Assembly (NCBI RefSeq): GCF_041296385.1
Contig: NW_027183521.1
Coordinates: forward strand, 278,740 to 342,739
Source: Aphelocoma coerulescens
Taxonomy: Eukaryota; Chordata; Aves; Passeriformes; Corvidae
Length of the DNA stretch: 64,000 nucleotides
Reading direction: 5' to 3'
In this document: one piece after another, positions 1-12,027 of the stretch
Position numbering within the stretch: the first letter of the stretch is position 1
How the letters are laid out: each line of letters opens with the position of its first letter
Notes under the pieces: generated by a model
Told to the model about the DNA's origin: nothing
Seen by the model: only the letters and a program-made list of their open reading frames with translations
The model's database searches: none
Made by a program: the position numbers and the translations under genes

Positions 1-1335
1 CCCAAACTGGCTTTCACTTCTAGAACCTTTTGCTATTGCGGGAGCAGCTGCTGGAGCTTTTCAACCGAGCTGCAAGAGTGAAAAGTGTGATGGCATGTCT
101 ATCTGAGAAGGAAGGTTCGGTGCCGCAGCCTGTTGTGCACAATTTATATGCTGATAAGAGAAGGGGGTGCTTTTGGAACGTTTTCCTTCCTGACACTTCT
201 GTCTCTGTGAGCTTTAGCTGCTTGGACTCAGGGATACCGAAGGTATGTGAAAGTGACTGGGATGCGAGAATCATGTTGCACAGGGAACAGGGAAGGTCAG
301 CAAATGTTTCCTGTCCTGGCACATCTCTCAGTCTGAACTGCAGCTGCAGATGCTTCACTTCCGCCAAGGACTCTGCCACCTTGAGAGAAGGATGCGCTCT
401 ATGGAGTTGAGAAAGAAAGTGCGTCTCACTAGCTTCTTTCCTCTACTTCATAGACAGCAAAGGGGCTATGAAAGGCAGCACTGGCTTTTTGTTCTAGGAC
501 TTCTTCTTTACAAGCAGCTGCTGGATGTTTGGAAGGGGGTTTGGGATATGCAAAAATGAGAGGCTAAGATGGTAAGAGGGTAAGATGGAAGTCATCTGGC
601 AAAAGCAGAGCTCACAAAAGGGCCAGCTGAGAAAGCTCTTGCTGCCTACAACTTCAACTGCACCCCTCAAAGCAGCAGCACACACGCTGCTCTCGGCACT
701 TTCCTTCTCAGCTCTACGCACCATCCTAAGCCTTGCCTCTCCCACACTCAGGATCCAAAGACAACGGCACCAGGGACTGCTCACACACTAAAGGCACCAG
801 GACAAAAGGCTCACCAGCTTGGCCTTTGCATTCCCGCTGACAGCTCCACAGCTTGAACCCAGAGAACTGCCTGCTGCCAACAGCCTTTCCAATCACTCTG
901 AGCACCTCATGACAAGGAGTGTGGGGAATGAATCTCCAGCAGCCTCCTGCCCCAGGCTGTCCCCCGGGAGCAGCCCTGCTCCAGGCCGTGACTGCCACCT
1001 GCACAGCCAAAGGACCCAGAGCCGGTGTTACACACCACGGCTGTGCCTGGCACAGAGACACCAGTGGCCACACAAGTGGCCATGGCACTGTCCACACACA
1101 GTCCCTGCTGCTGCTCCCCCAGCCGCTGGCACCAACTCCCAGCCACCCACTCCTAAAGCCACGGGGCCCACTGGGACACTGCGGGGGCTCGTGGAAGCCA
1201 GCGGCCATTGTGACACAGCGGGGCTGCACAGAGCCCACGGTGCTTTGTGACCCGTGGCTCCCAGGAGAGCCTTTGTGATGCTGGGGAACTACAAGGAAGC
1301 CTGGCTCCTCTGTGACACCACCACAGAAGCTCAGG

Positions 1336-1710
1336 GGAGCCCTGGAGACCGTGCTGATGCTATTGAACCTGATGCAACCCTGCCTCCTCTGTGACACCAC
1401 AGAAGCTCTTGGAGCCCTGGAGACCGTGCTGATGCTATGGAACCTGATGCAACCCTGCCTCCTCTGTGACACCACAGAACCTCTGGGAGCCCTGGAGACC
1501 GTGCTGATGCTATGGAACCTGATGCAACCCTGCCTCCACTGTGACACCACAGAAGCTCAGGGAGCCCTGGAGACTGTGGTGATGCTATGGAACCTGATGC
1601 AACCCTGCCTCCACTGTGACACCACAGAACCTCTGGGAGCCCTGGAGACTGTGGTGATGCTATGGAACCTGATGCAACCCTGCCTCCACTGTGACACCAC
1701 AGAAGCTCGG
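1336..1710 (+). repeat. 75-bp minisatellite nested in satellite unit (five copies)
   Basis: Five consecutive 75-bp copies begin with GGAGCCCTGGAGAC and end with GACACCACAGAA plus a short variable tail. A degenerate copy precedes the block (about 1261-1335) and at least one follows (about 1711-1785); weaker traces extend to about 1180 and 1860. Because 75 is divisible by three, frames on both strands stay open as a 25-residue periodic peptide, which explains the long open frames without requiring coding. The copies differ mainly in their last bases (GCTCT, CCTCT, GCTCA, GCTCG) and at CTCCTC versus CTCCAC. Confidence 0.97.
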
Positions 1711-2047
1711 GGAGCTCTGCAGACCGTGGGGATGCTGGCGAAGCTGACGGAACCCTGGGCACCACAGTGACGCTATGGAACCTGGTGGAACCGAGGGGCC
1801 ACAGTGACACTGTGGGGCCTTTTGGAAGCAACAGGACCCTGGTGGGAAGCCACGGGATGATTAATCCTGCACGAACCTGCTCCAGGTGGGCTCCTCTCTC
1901 CCGGCTTCCACAGGTGCTGCTAGGATCCCACTCCGGCACTGGCTTGGCACGGGCTCACGGCTTCCTTTGGCAATGGCTCTGCTCCAGGATGGCATGCTGC
2001 AGAGAATGCAGGTAGATTTTGTGCTCAATCCTGGCATGCAGCTGGAC

Positions 2048-2053
2048 AATAAA
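2048..2053 (+). terminator. Poly(A) signal in satellite unit (representative)
   Basis: AATAAA in a CAATAAAGCC context, present at the same place in every full unit (for example 4166-4171 in unit 2). It lies about 135 bp downstream of an acceptor-like CAG at 1911-1913. No transcript evidence is available, so use of this signal is inference. Confidence 0.4.
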
Positions 2054-2093
2054 GCCTGATCCAGCCCCCCCTCAGCATATGTCCGGCTCTGGC

Positions 2094-2106
2094 ATTGGGG
2101 CGGGGC
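2094..2106 (+). promoter_or_regulatory. Promoter-like ATTGG / GC-box pair in satellite unit (representative)
   Basis: An inverted CCAAT box (ATTGG, 2094-2098) overlaps an Sp1-type GC box (GGGGCGGGGC, 2097-2106), about 40 bp after the unit's poly(A) signal. There is no TATA box. It is conserved in all full units. If it is active, transcription would run into the next unit, where a donor-like AAG/GTATGT occurs (242/243 in unit 1 numbering). Confidence 0.3.
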
Positions 2107-2268
2107 AACTTTGGGAGCAGCCCCAGCCCTGCTCCTGCTCCCGGCTGGGCACCCAGCTGCTGGGACACAGGTGTGTCCTGATGCCACCGTCTACTCCTTT
2201 GAGAAGGGGAGGACAGAGTGCATCAGGGAGTTTGGTGTGGCTTACATGCGGCAAGGAGAAGGTGCAGC

Positions 2269-4386
2269 CCCAAACTGGCTTTCACTTCTAGAACCTTTTG
2301 CTATTGCGGGAGCAGCTGCTGGAGCTTTTCAACCGAGCTGCAAGAGTGAAAAGTGTGATGGCATGTCTATCTGAGAAGGAAGGTTCGGTGCCGCAGCCTG
2401 TTGTGCACAATTTATATGCTGATAAGAGAAGGGGGTGCTTTTGCAACGTTTTCCTTCCTGACACTTCTGTCTCTGTGAGCTTTAGCTGCTTGGACTCAGG
2501 GATACCGAAGGTATGTGAAAGTGACTGGGATGCGAGAATCATGTTGCACAGGGAACAGGGAAGGTCAGCAAATGTTTCCTGTCCTGGCACATCTCTCAGT
2601 CTGAACTGCAGCTGCAGATGCTTCACTTCCGCCAAGGACTCTGCCACCTTGAGAGAAGGATGCGCTCTATGGAGTTGAGAAAGAAAGTGCGTCTCACTAG
2701 CTTCTTTCCTCTACTTCATAGACAGCAAAGGGGCTATGAAAGGCAGCACTGGCTTTTTGTTCTAGGACTTCTTCTTTACAAGCAGCTGCTGGATGTTTGG
2801 AAGGGGGTTTGGGATATGCAAAAATGAGAGGCTAAGATGGTAAGAGGGTAAGATGGAAGTCATCTGGCAAAAGCAGAGCTCACAAAAGGGCCAGCTGAGA
2901 AAGCTCTTGCTGCCTACAACTTCAACTGCACCCCTCAAAGCAGCAGCACACACGCTGCTCTCGGCACTTTCCTTCTCAGCTCTACGCACCATCCTAAGCC
3001 TTGCCTCTCCCACACTCAGGATCCAAAGACAACGGCACCAGGGACTGCTCACACACTAAAGGCACCAGGACAAAAGGCTCACCAGCTTGGCCTTTGCATT
3101 CCCGCTGACAGCTCCACAGCTTGAACCCAGAGAACTGCCTGCTGCCAACAGCCTTTCCAATCACTCTGAGCACCTCATGACAAGGAGTGTGGGGAATGAA
3201 TCTCCAGCAGCCTCCTGCCCCAGGCTGTCCCCCGGGAGCAGCCCTGCTCCAGGCCGTGACTGCCACCTGCACAGCCAAAGGACCCAGAGCCGGTGTTACA
3301 CACCACGGCTGTGCCTGGCACAGAGACACCAGTGGCCACACAAGTGGCCATGGCACTGTCCACACACAGTCCCTGCTGCTGCTCCCCCAGCCGCTGGCAC
3401 CAACTCCCAGCCACCCACTCCTAAAGCTACGGGGCCCACTGGGACACTGCGGGGGCTCGTGGAAGCCAGCGGCCATTGTGACACAGCGGGGCTGCACAGA
3501 GCCCACGGTGCTTTGTGACCCGTGGCTCCCAGGAGAGCCTTTGTGATGCTGGGGAACTACAAGGAAGCCTGGCTCCTCTGTGACACCACCACAGAAGCTC
3601 AGGGGAGCCCTGGAGACCGTGGTGATGCTATGGAACCTGATGCAACCCTGCCTCCACTGTGACACCACAGAAGCTCAGGGAGCCCTGGAGACTGTGGTGA
3701 TGCTATGGAACCTGATGCAACCCTGCCTCCACTGTGACACCACAGAAGCTCAGGGAGCCCTGGAGACTGTGGTGATGCTATGGAACCTGATGCAACCCTG
3801 CCTCCACTGTGACACCACAGAAGCTCGGGGAGCTCTGCAGACCGTGGGGATGCTGGCGAAGCTGACGGAACCCTGGGCACCACAGTGACGCTATGGAACC
3901 TGGTGGAACCGAGGGGCCACAGTGACACTGTGGGGCCTTTTGGAAGCAACAGGACCCTGGTGGGAAGCCACGGGATGATTAATCCTGCACGAACCTGCTC
4001 CAGGTGGGCTCCTCTCTCCCGGCTTCCACAGGTGCTGCTAGGATCCCACTCCGGCACTGGCTTGGCACGGGCTCACGGCTTCCTTTGGCAATGGCTCTGC
4101 TCCAGGATGGCATGCTGCAGAGAATGCAGGTAGATTTTGTGCTCACTCCTGGCATGCAGCTGGACAATAAAGCCTGATCCAGCCCCCCCTCAGCATATGT
4201 CCGGCTCTGGCATTGGGGCGGGGCAACTTTGGGAGCAGCCCCAGCCCTGCTCCTGCTCCCGGCTGGGCACCCAGCTGCTGGGACACAGGTGTGTCCTGAT
4301 GCCACCGTCTACTCCTTTGAGAAGGGGAGGACAGAGTGCATCAGGGAGTTTGGTGTGGCTTACATGCGGCAAGGAGAAGGTGCAGC
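2269..4386 (+). repeat. Satellite unit 2 (3 minisatellite copies, 2118 bp)
   Basis: This unit is 150 bp shorter than standard because the 75-bp block (3604-3828) has only three copies; all three are of the GTGGTG type. Private T at 3428. It has TTTTGC where unit 1 has TTTTGG (the C allele). Confidence 0.95.
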
Positions 4387-6654
4387 CCCAAACTGGCTTT
4401 CACTTCTAGAACCTTTTGCTATTGCGGGAGCAGCTGCTGGAGCTTTTCAACCGAGCTGCAAGAGTGAAAAGTGTGATGGCATGTCTATCTGAGAAGGAAG
4501 GTTCGGTGCCGCAGCCTGTTGTGCACAATTTATATGCTGATAAGAGAAGGGGGTGCTTTTGCAACGTTTTCCTTCCTGACACTTCTGTCTCTGTGAGCTT
4601 TAGCTGCTTGGACTCAGGGATACCGAAGGTATGTGAAAGTGACTGGGATGCGAGAATCATGTTGCACAGGGAACAGGGAAGGTCAGCAAATGTTTCCTGT
4701 CCTGGCACATCTCTCAGTCTGAACTGCAGCTGCAGATGCTTCACTTCCGCCAAGGACTCTGCCACCTTGAGAGAAGGATGCGCTCTATGGAGTTGAGAAA
4801 GAAAGTGCGTCTCACTAGCTTCTTTCCTCTACTTCATAGACAGCAAAGGGGCTATGAAAGGCAGCACTGGCTTTTTGTTCTAGGACTTCTTCTTTACAAG
4901 CAGCTGCTGGATGTTTGGAAGGGGGTTTGGGATATGCAAAAATGAGAGGCTAAGATGGTAAGAGGGTAAGATGGAAGTCATCTGGCAAAAGCAGAGCTCA
5001 CAAAAGGGCCAGCTGAGAAAGCTCTTGCTGCCTACAACTTCAACTGCACCCCTCAAAGCAGCAGCACACACGCTGCTCTCGGCACTTTCCTTCTCAGCTC
5101 TACGCACCATCCTAAGCCTTGCCTCTCCCACACTCAGGATCCAAAGACAACGGCACCAGGGACTGCTCACACACTAAAGGCACCAGGACAAAAGGCTCAC
5201 CAGCTTGGCCTTTGCATTCCCGCTGACAGCTCCACAGCTTGAACCCAGAGAACTGCCTGCTGCCAACAGCCTTTCCAATCACTCTGAGCACCTCATGACA
5301 AGGAGTGTGGGGAATGAATCTCCAGCAGCCTCCTGCCCCAGGCTGTCCCCCGGGAGCAGCCCTGCTCCAGGCCGTGACTGCCACCTGCACAGCCAAAGGA
5401 CCCAGAGCCGGTGTTACACACCACGGCTGTGCCTGGCACAGAGACACCAGTGGCCACACAAGTGGCCATGGCACTGTCCACACACAGTCCCTGCTGCTGC
5501 TCCCCCAGCCACTGGCACCAACTCCCAGCCACCCACTCCTAAAGCCACGGGGCCCACTGGGACACTGCGGGGGCTCGTGGAAGCCAGCGGCCATTGTGAC
5601 ACAGCGGGGCTGCACAGAGCCCACGGTGCTTTGTGACTCGTGGCTCCCAGGAGAGCCTTTGTGATGCTGGGGAACTACAAGGAAGCCTGGCTCCTCTGTG
5701 ACACCACCACAGAAGCTCAGGGGAGCCCTGGAGACCGTGCTGATGCTATTGAACCTGATGCAACCCTGCCTCCTCTGTGACACCACAGAAGCTCTTGGAG
5801 CCCTGGAGACCGTGCTGATGCTATGGAACCTGATGCAACCCTGCCTCCTCTGTGACACCACAGAACCTCTGGGAGCCCTGGAGACCGTGCTGATGCTATG
5901 GAACCTGATGCAACCCTGCCTCCACTGTGACACCACAGAAGCTCAGGGAGCCCTGGAGACTGTGGTGATGCTATGGAACCTGATGCAACCCTGCCTCCAC
6001 TGTGACACCACAGAACCTCTGGGAGCCCTGGAGACCGTGCTGATGCTATGGAACCTGATGCAACCCTGCCTCCACTGTGACACCACAGAAGCTCGGGGAG
6101 CTCTGCAGACCGTGGGGATGCTGGCGAAGCTGACGGAACCCTGGGCACCACAGTGACGCTATGGAACCTGGTGGAACCGAGGGGCCACAGTGACACTGTG
6201 GGGCCTTTTGGAAGCAACAGGACCCTGGTGGGAAGCCACGGGATGATTAATCCTGCACAAACCTGCTCCAGGTGGGCTCCTCTCTCCCGGCTTCCACAGG
6301 TGCTGCTAGGATCCCACTCCGGCACTGGCTTGGCACGGGCTCACGGCTTCCTTTGGCAATGGCTCTGCTCCAGGATGGCATGCTGCAGAGAATGCAGGTA
6401 GATTTTGTGCTCACTCCTGGCATGCAGCTGGACAATAAAGCCTGATCCAGCCCCCCCTCAGCATATGTCCGGCTCTGGCATTGGGGCGGGGCAACTTTGG
6501 GAGCAGCCCCAGCCCTGCTCCTGCTCCCGGCTGGGCACCCAGCTGCTGGGACACAGGTGTGTCCTGATGCCACCGTCTACTCCTTTGAGAAGGGGAGGAC
6601 AGAGTGCATCAGGGAGTTTGGTGTGGCTTACATGCGGCAAGGAGAAGGTGCAGC
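4387..6654 (+). repeat. Satellite unit 3 (5 copies)
   Basis: Minisatellite block at 5722-6096. TTTTGC allele. Private changes include T at 5638 and A at 6259. Confidence 0.95.
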
Positions 6655-8337
6655 CCCAAACTGGCTTTCACTTCTAGAACCTTTTGCTATTGCGGGAGCA
6701 GCTGCTGGAGCTTTTCAACCGAGCTGCAAGAGTGAAAAGTGTGATGGCATGTCTATCTGAGAAGGAAGGTTCGGTGCCGCAGCCTGTTGTGCACAATTTA
6801 TATGCTGATAAGAGAAGGGGGTGCTTTTGGAACGTTTTCCTTCCTGACACTTCTGTCTCTGTGAGCTTTAGCTGCTTGGACTCAGGGATACCGAAGGTAT
6901 GTGAAAGTGACTGGGATGCGAGAATCATGTTGCACAGGGAACAGGGAAGGTCAGCAAATGTTTCCTGTCCTGGCACATCTCTCAGTCTGAACTGCAGCTG
7001 CAGATGCTTCACTTCCGCCAAGGACTCTGCCACCTTGAGAGAAGGATGCGCTCTATGGAGTTGAGAAAGAAAGTGCGTCTCACTAGCTTCTTTCCTCTAC
7101 TTCATAGACAGCAAAGGGGCTATGAAAGGCAGCACTGGCTTTTTGTTCTAGGACTTCTTCTTTACAAGCAGCTGCTGGATGTTTGGAAGGGGGTTTGGGA
7201 TATGCAAAAATGAGAGGCTAAGATGGTAAGAGGGTAAGATGGAAGTCATCTGGCAAAAGCAGAGCTCACAAAAGGGCCAGCTGAGAAAGCTCTTGCTGCC
7301 TACAACTTCAACTGCACCCCTCAAAGCAGCAGCACACACGCTGCTCTCGGCACTTTCCTTCTCAGCTCTACGCACCATCCTAAGCCTTGCCTCTCCCACA
7401 CTCAGGATCCAAAGACAACGGCACCAGGGACTGCTCACACACTAAAGGCACCAGGACAAAAGGCTCACCAGCTTGGCCTTTGCATTCCCGCTGACAGCTC
7501 CACAGCTTGAACCCAGAGAACTGCCTGCTGCCAACAGCCTTTCCAATCACTCTGAGCACCTCATGACAAGGAGTGTGGGGAATGAATCTCCAGCAGCCTC
7601 CTGCCCCAGGCTGTCCCCCGGGAGCAGCCCTGCTCCAGGCCGTGACTGCCACCTGCACAGCCAAAGGACCCAGAGCCGGTGTTACACACCACGGCTGTGC
7701 CTGGCACAGAGACACCAGTGGCCACACAAGTGGCCATGGCACTGTCCACACACAGTCCCTGCTGCTGCTCCCCCAGCCGCTGGCACCAACTCCCAGCCAC
7801 CCACTCCTAAAGCCACGGGGCCCACTGGGACACTGCGGGGGCTCGTGGAAGCCAGCGGCCATTGTGACACAGCGGGGCTGCACAGAGCCCACGGTGCTTT
7901 GTGACCCGTGGCTCCCAGGAGAGCCTTTGTTGTTGGGGAAGATGAAACAGGAAAGCCTTATAAATATGATTGCCTAACAAAAGATTCTGGGAATATGAAA
8001 ACTGTGAGCGACATCGAAATGAAGGCCATCTTTGAGATATAGAGTCTTAGTTACTGAACAACTGGAAAACAATGGTATAGCCGGCTGAAGGTAATCCCCT
8101 CTTGATTGAACAATACCCTCTGCTTGCAGACAGGTCCAAGGGTCAGAGCAGACCCTACTAGCTCAGCAGAAGGGGTCCAAAGAGTAGTTTTTAGAAGTTA
8201 AAATGTAACACTCTATGGTAATGTAAGAACTCTTATAGGCTGTATGTAAATGCTATAGGATTTGTACCTTGTATTAGATTGGCTACTGAGAATTAGAATA
8301 TTCACTACAGAAGATGATTTATTGTATTGTAACAAGC

Positions 8338-8581
8338 TCCTCGCTCTCTTAACTCCTCTCCTCTTAGTAATGCTCTTCTCCTCTTAGTAACGCTCTTAGT
8401 AACTCTCTTAGTAGCTCTCTTAGTAATGCTCTTCTCCTCTTAGTAGCTCTCTTAGTAACTCTCTTGCTCTTCTTCTTCCTCTTAATTCAGCTCTCCTCTT
8501 AGTTTGTCTCTCTTGCTCTTTACACTCTTAGCTCTCAGCCTCTTGCTCTAGCTCTCTCGCTCACTCTCTCTCCCTCTCTTA
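8338..8581 (+). repeat. Pyrimidine-rich CTCTTAGTAA repeat inside the solo LTR
   Basis: About 240 bp of imperfect repeats of CTCTTAGTAACT and CTCTTCT, grading into plain CT-rich sequence. The plus strand is strongly polypyrimidine. It lies upstream of the LTR poly(A) signal. It may be an internal LTR expansion; a function cannot be read from the sequence. Confidence 0.8.
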
Positions 8582-8648
8582 CACCTTGGGCCTGCTTGGA
8601 GCTGCAGCTGGCAGCTCTAAGCAGTGCCCCTGTACCCACGCCCTCTGC

Positions 8649-8654
8649 AATAAA
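8649..8654 (+). terminator. LTR poly(A) signal (solo LTR)
   Basis: AATAAA lies 108 bp before the LTR 3' end, which sets the orientation of the LTR as plus and gives a U5 of ordinary length. Confidence 0.7.
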
Positions 8655-9759
8655 CTGCATGCTCCAAAGACCTGCTTATAGAGATCTCTCGTCGCCGTCC
8701 ATCTCCAGCCGGGCCCGACCGAACCCACACCCTCATCACCATCATCGCCATCAATTTCGACATTTGTGATGCTGGGGAACTACAAGGAAGCCTGGCTCCT
8801 CTGTGACACCACCACAGAAGCTCAGGGGAGCCCTGGAGACCGTGCTGATGCTATGGAACCTGATGCAACCCTGCCTCCACTGTGACACCACAGAAGCTCT
8901 TGGAGCCCTGGAGACCGTGGTGATGCTATGGAACCTGATGCAACCCTGCCTCCTCTGTGACACCACAGAACCTCTGGGAGCCCTGGAGACCGTGCTGATG
9001 CTATGGAACCTGATGCAACCCTGCCTCCACTGTGACACCACAGAAGCTCAGGGAGCCCTGGAGACTGTGGTGATGCTATGGAACCTGATGCAACCCTGCC
9101 TCCACTGTGACACCACAGAACCTCTGGGAGCCCTGGAGACCGTGCTGATGCTATGGAACCTGATGCAACCCTGCCTCCACTGTGACACCACAGAAGCTCG
9201 GGGAGCTCTGCAGACCGTGGGGATGCTGGCGAAGCTGACGGAACCCTGGGCACCACAGTGACGCTATGGAACCTGGTGGAACCGAGGGGCCACAGTGACA
9301 CTGTGGGGCCTTTTGGAAGCAACAGGACCCTGGTGGGAAGCCACGGGATGATTAATCCTGCACGAACCTGCTCCAGGTGGGCTCCTCTCTCCCGGCTTCC
9401 ACAGGTGCTGCTAGGATCCCACTCCGGCACTGGCTTGGCACGGGCTCACGGCTTCCTTTGGCAATGGCTCTGCTCCAGGATGGCATGCTGCAGAGAATGC
9501 AGGTAGATTTTGTGCTCACTCCTGGCATGCAGCTGGACAATAAAGCCTGATCCAGCCCCCCCTCAGCATATGTCCGGCTCTGGCATTGGGGCGGGGCAAC
9601 TTTGGGAGCAGCCCCAGCCCTGCTCCTGCTCCCGGCTGGGCACCCAGCTGCTGGGACACAGGTGTGTCCTGATGCCACCGTCTACTCCTTTGAGAAGGGG
9701 AGGACAGAGTGCATCAGGGAGTTTGGTGTGGCTTACATGCGGCAAGGAGAAGGTGCAGC

Positions 9760-12027
9760 CCCAAACTGGCTTTCACTTCTAGAACCTTTTGCTATTGCGG
9801 GAGCAGCTGCTGGAGCTTTTCAACCGAGCTGCAAGAGTGAAAAGTGTGATGGCATGTCTATCTGAGAAGGAAGGTTCGGTGCCGCAGCCTGTTGTGCACA
9901 ATTTATATGCTGATAAGAGAAGGGGGTGCTTTTGCAACGTTTTCCTTCCTGACACTTCTGTCTCTGTGAGCTTTAGCTGCTTGGACTCAGGGATACCGAA
10001 GGTATGTGAAAGTGACTGGGATGCGAGAATCATGTTGCACAGGGAACAGGGAAGGTCAGCAAATGTTTCCTGTCCTGGCACATCTCTCAGTCTGAACTGC
10101 AGCTGCAGATGCTTCACTTCCGCCAAGGACTCTGCCACCTTGAGAGAAGGATGCGCTCTATGGAGTTGAGAAAGAAAGTGCGTCTCACTAGCTTCTTTCC
10201 TCTACTTCATAGACAGCAAAGGGGCTATGAAAGGCAGCACTGGCTTTTTGTTCTAGGACTTCTTCTTTACAAGCAGCTGCTGGATGTTTGGAAGGGGGTT
10301 TGGGATATGCAAAAATGAGAGGCTAAGATGGTAAGAGGGTAAGATGGAAGTCATCTGGCAAAAGCAGAGCTCACAAAAGGGCCAGCTGAGAAAGCTCTTG
10401 CTGCCTACAACTTCAACTGCACCCCTCAAAGCAGCAGCACACACGCTGCTCTCGGCACTTTCCTTCTCAGCTCTACGCACCATCCTAAGCCTTGCCTCTC
10501 CCACACTCAGGATCCAAAGACAACGGCACCAGGGACTGCTCACACACTAAAGGCACCAGGACAAAAGGCTCACCAGCTTGGCCTTTGCATTCCCGCTGAC
10601 AGCTCCACAGCTTGAACCCAGAGAACTGCCTGCTGCCAACAGCCTTTCCAATCACTCTGAGCACCTCATGACAAGGAGTGTGGGGAATGAATCTCCAGCA
10701 GCCTCCTGCCCCAGGCTGTCCCCCGGGAGCAGCCCTGCTCCAGGCCGTGACTGCCACCTGCACAGCCAAAGGACCCAGAGCCGGTGTTACACACCACGGC
10801 TGTGCCTGGCACAGAGACACCAGTGGCCACACAAGTGGCCATGGCACTGTCCACACACAGTCCCTGCTGCTGCTCCCCCAGCCGCTGGCACCAACTCCCA
10901 GCCACCCACTCCTAAAGCCACGGGGCCCACTGGGACACTGCGGGGGCTCGTGGAAGCCAGCGGCCATTGTGACACAGCGGGGCTGCACAGAGCCCACGGT
11001 GCTTTGTGACCCGTGGCTCCCAGGAGAGCCTTTGTGATGCTGGGGAACTACAAGGAAGCCTGGCTCCTCTGTGACACCACCACAGAAGCTCAGGGGAGCC
11101 CTGGAGACCGTGCTGATGCTATTGAACCTGATGCAACCCTGCCTCCTCTGTGACACCACAGAAGCTCTTGGAGCCCTGGAGACCGTGGTGATGCTATGGA
11201 ACCTGATGCAACCCTGCCTCCTCTGTGACACCACAGAACCTCTGGGAGCCCTGGAGACCGTGCTGATGCTATGGAACCTGATGCAACCCTGCCTCCACTG
11301 TGACACCACAGAAGCTCAGGGAGCCCTGGAGACTGTGGTGATGCTATGGAACCTGATGCAACCCTGCCTCCACTGTGACACCACAGAACCTCTGGGAGCC
11401 CTGGAGACCGTGCTGATGCTATGGAACCTGATGCAACCCTGCCTCCACTGTGACACCACAGAAGCTCGGGGAGCTCTGCAGACCGTGGGGATGCTGGCGA
11501 AGCTGACGGAACCCTGGGCACCACAGTGACGCTATGGAACCTGGTGGAACCGAGGGGCCACAGTGACACTGTGGGGCCTTTTGGAAGCAACAGGACCCTG
11601 GTGGGAAGCCACGGGATGATTAATCCTGCACGAACCTGCTCCAGGTGGGCTCCTCTCTCCCGGCTTCCACAGGTGCTGCTAGGATCCCACTCCGGCACTG
11701 GCTTGGCACGGGCTCACGGCTTCCTTTGGCAATGGCTCTGCTCCAGGATGGCATGCTGCAGAGAATGCAGGTAGATTTTGTGCTCACTCCTGGCATGCAG
11801 CTGGACAATAAAGCCTGATCCAGCCCCCCCTCAGCATATGTCCGGCTCTGGCATTGGGGCGGGGCAACTTTGGGAGCAGCCCCAGCCCTGCTCCTGCTCC
11901 CGGCTGGGCACCCAGCTGCTGGGACACAGGTGTGTCCTGATGCCACCGTCTACTCCTTTGAGAAGGGGAGGACAGAGTGCATCAGGGAGTTTGGTGTGGC
12001 TTACATGCGGCAAGGAGAAGGTGCAGC
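9760..12027 (+). repeat. Satellite unit 5 (5 copies)
   Basis: Minisatellite block at 11095-11469. TTTTGC allele. The second copy is of the GTGGTG type. Confidence 0.95.

Larger units (their letters stand above)
1..2268 (+). repeat. Satellite unit 1 (5 minisatellite copies)
   Basis: Full-length 2268-bp unit whose 75-bp block lies at 1336-1710. It has A at 2028 where the other units have C. The fifth minisatellite copy carries a GTGGTG variant where most units have GTGCTG. Confidence 0.95.
7931..8762 (+). mobile_element. Solo LTR of an endogenous retrovirus, 832 bp
   Basis: Unit 4 carries 837 extra bases compared with every other unit. The insert begins TGTTGGGGAAG, ends TTCGACA, and is flanked by TTTGT at 7926-7930 and 8763-8767, a perfect 5-bp target duplication. 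TG/CA termini, an AATAAA signal near the 3' end and no internal coding sequence identify a solo LTR, meaning the provirus was lost by LTR-LTR recombination. The 5-bp duplication fits class I or class III (ERVL-like) elements. The general look resembles ERVL-type LTRs of songbirds; the family name is not certain. It occurs in only one of 24 units, so it either inserted after most amplification or sits in a unit that was not copied. Confidence 0.93.
6655..9759 (+). repeat. Satellite unit 4, interrupted by a solo LTR
   Basis: The unit is standard once the 837-bp insertion (832-bp LTR plus 5-bp duplication) is removed. The insertion point is in the degenerate copy just before the 75-bp block. The block, at 8827-9201, has five copies, and its first copy has ATGG where most units have ATTG. 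Confidence 0.95.

Noticed and set aside
1336..1710. CRISPR-like array
   Set aside because: The 75-bp copies are directly adjacent, with no unique spacers, in a vertebrate-type sequence.
20..2374. Long open frames in every satellite unit on both strands (for example 20-379 minus, 30-410 plus, 726-1550 minus, 1331-1939 minus)
   Set aside because: They overlap on opposite strands, cross splice-like sites, change at amino-acid-altering positions as freely as others, and the longest are kept open by the 75-bp period. No known domain is visible.
7959..7966. TATAAATA as promoter of the solo LTR
   Set aside because: It lies only 28 bp from the LTR 5' end, leaving almost no U3, so it is unlikely to be the LTR promoter.
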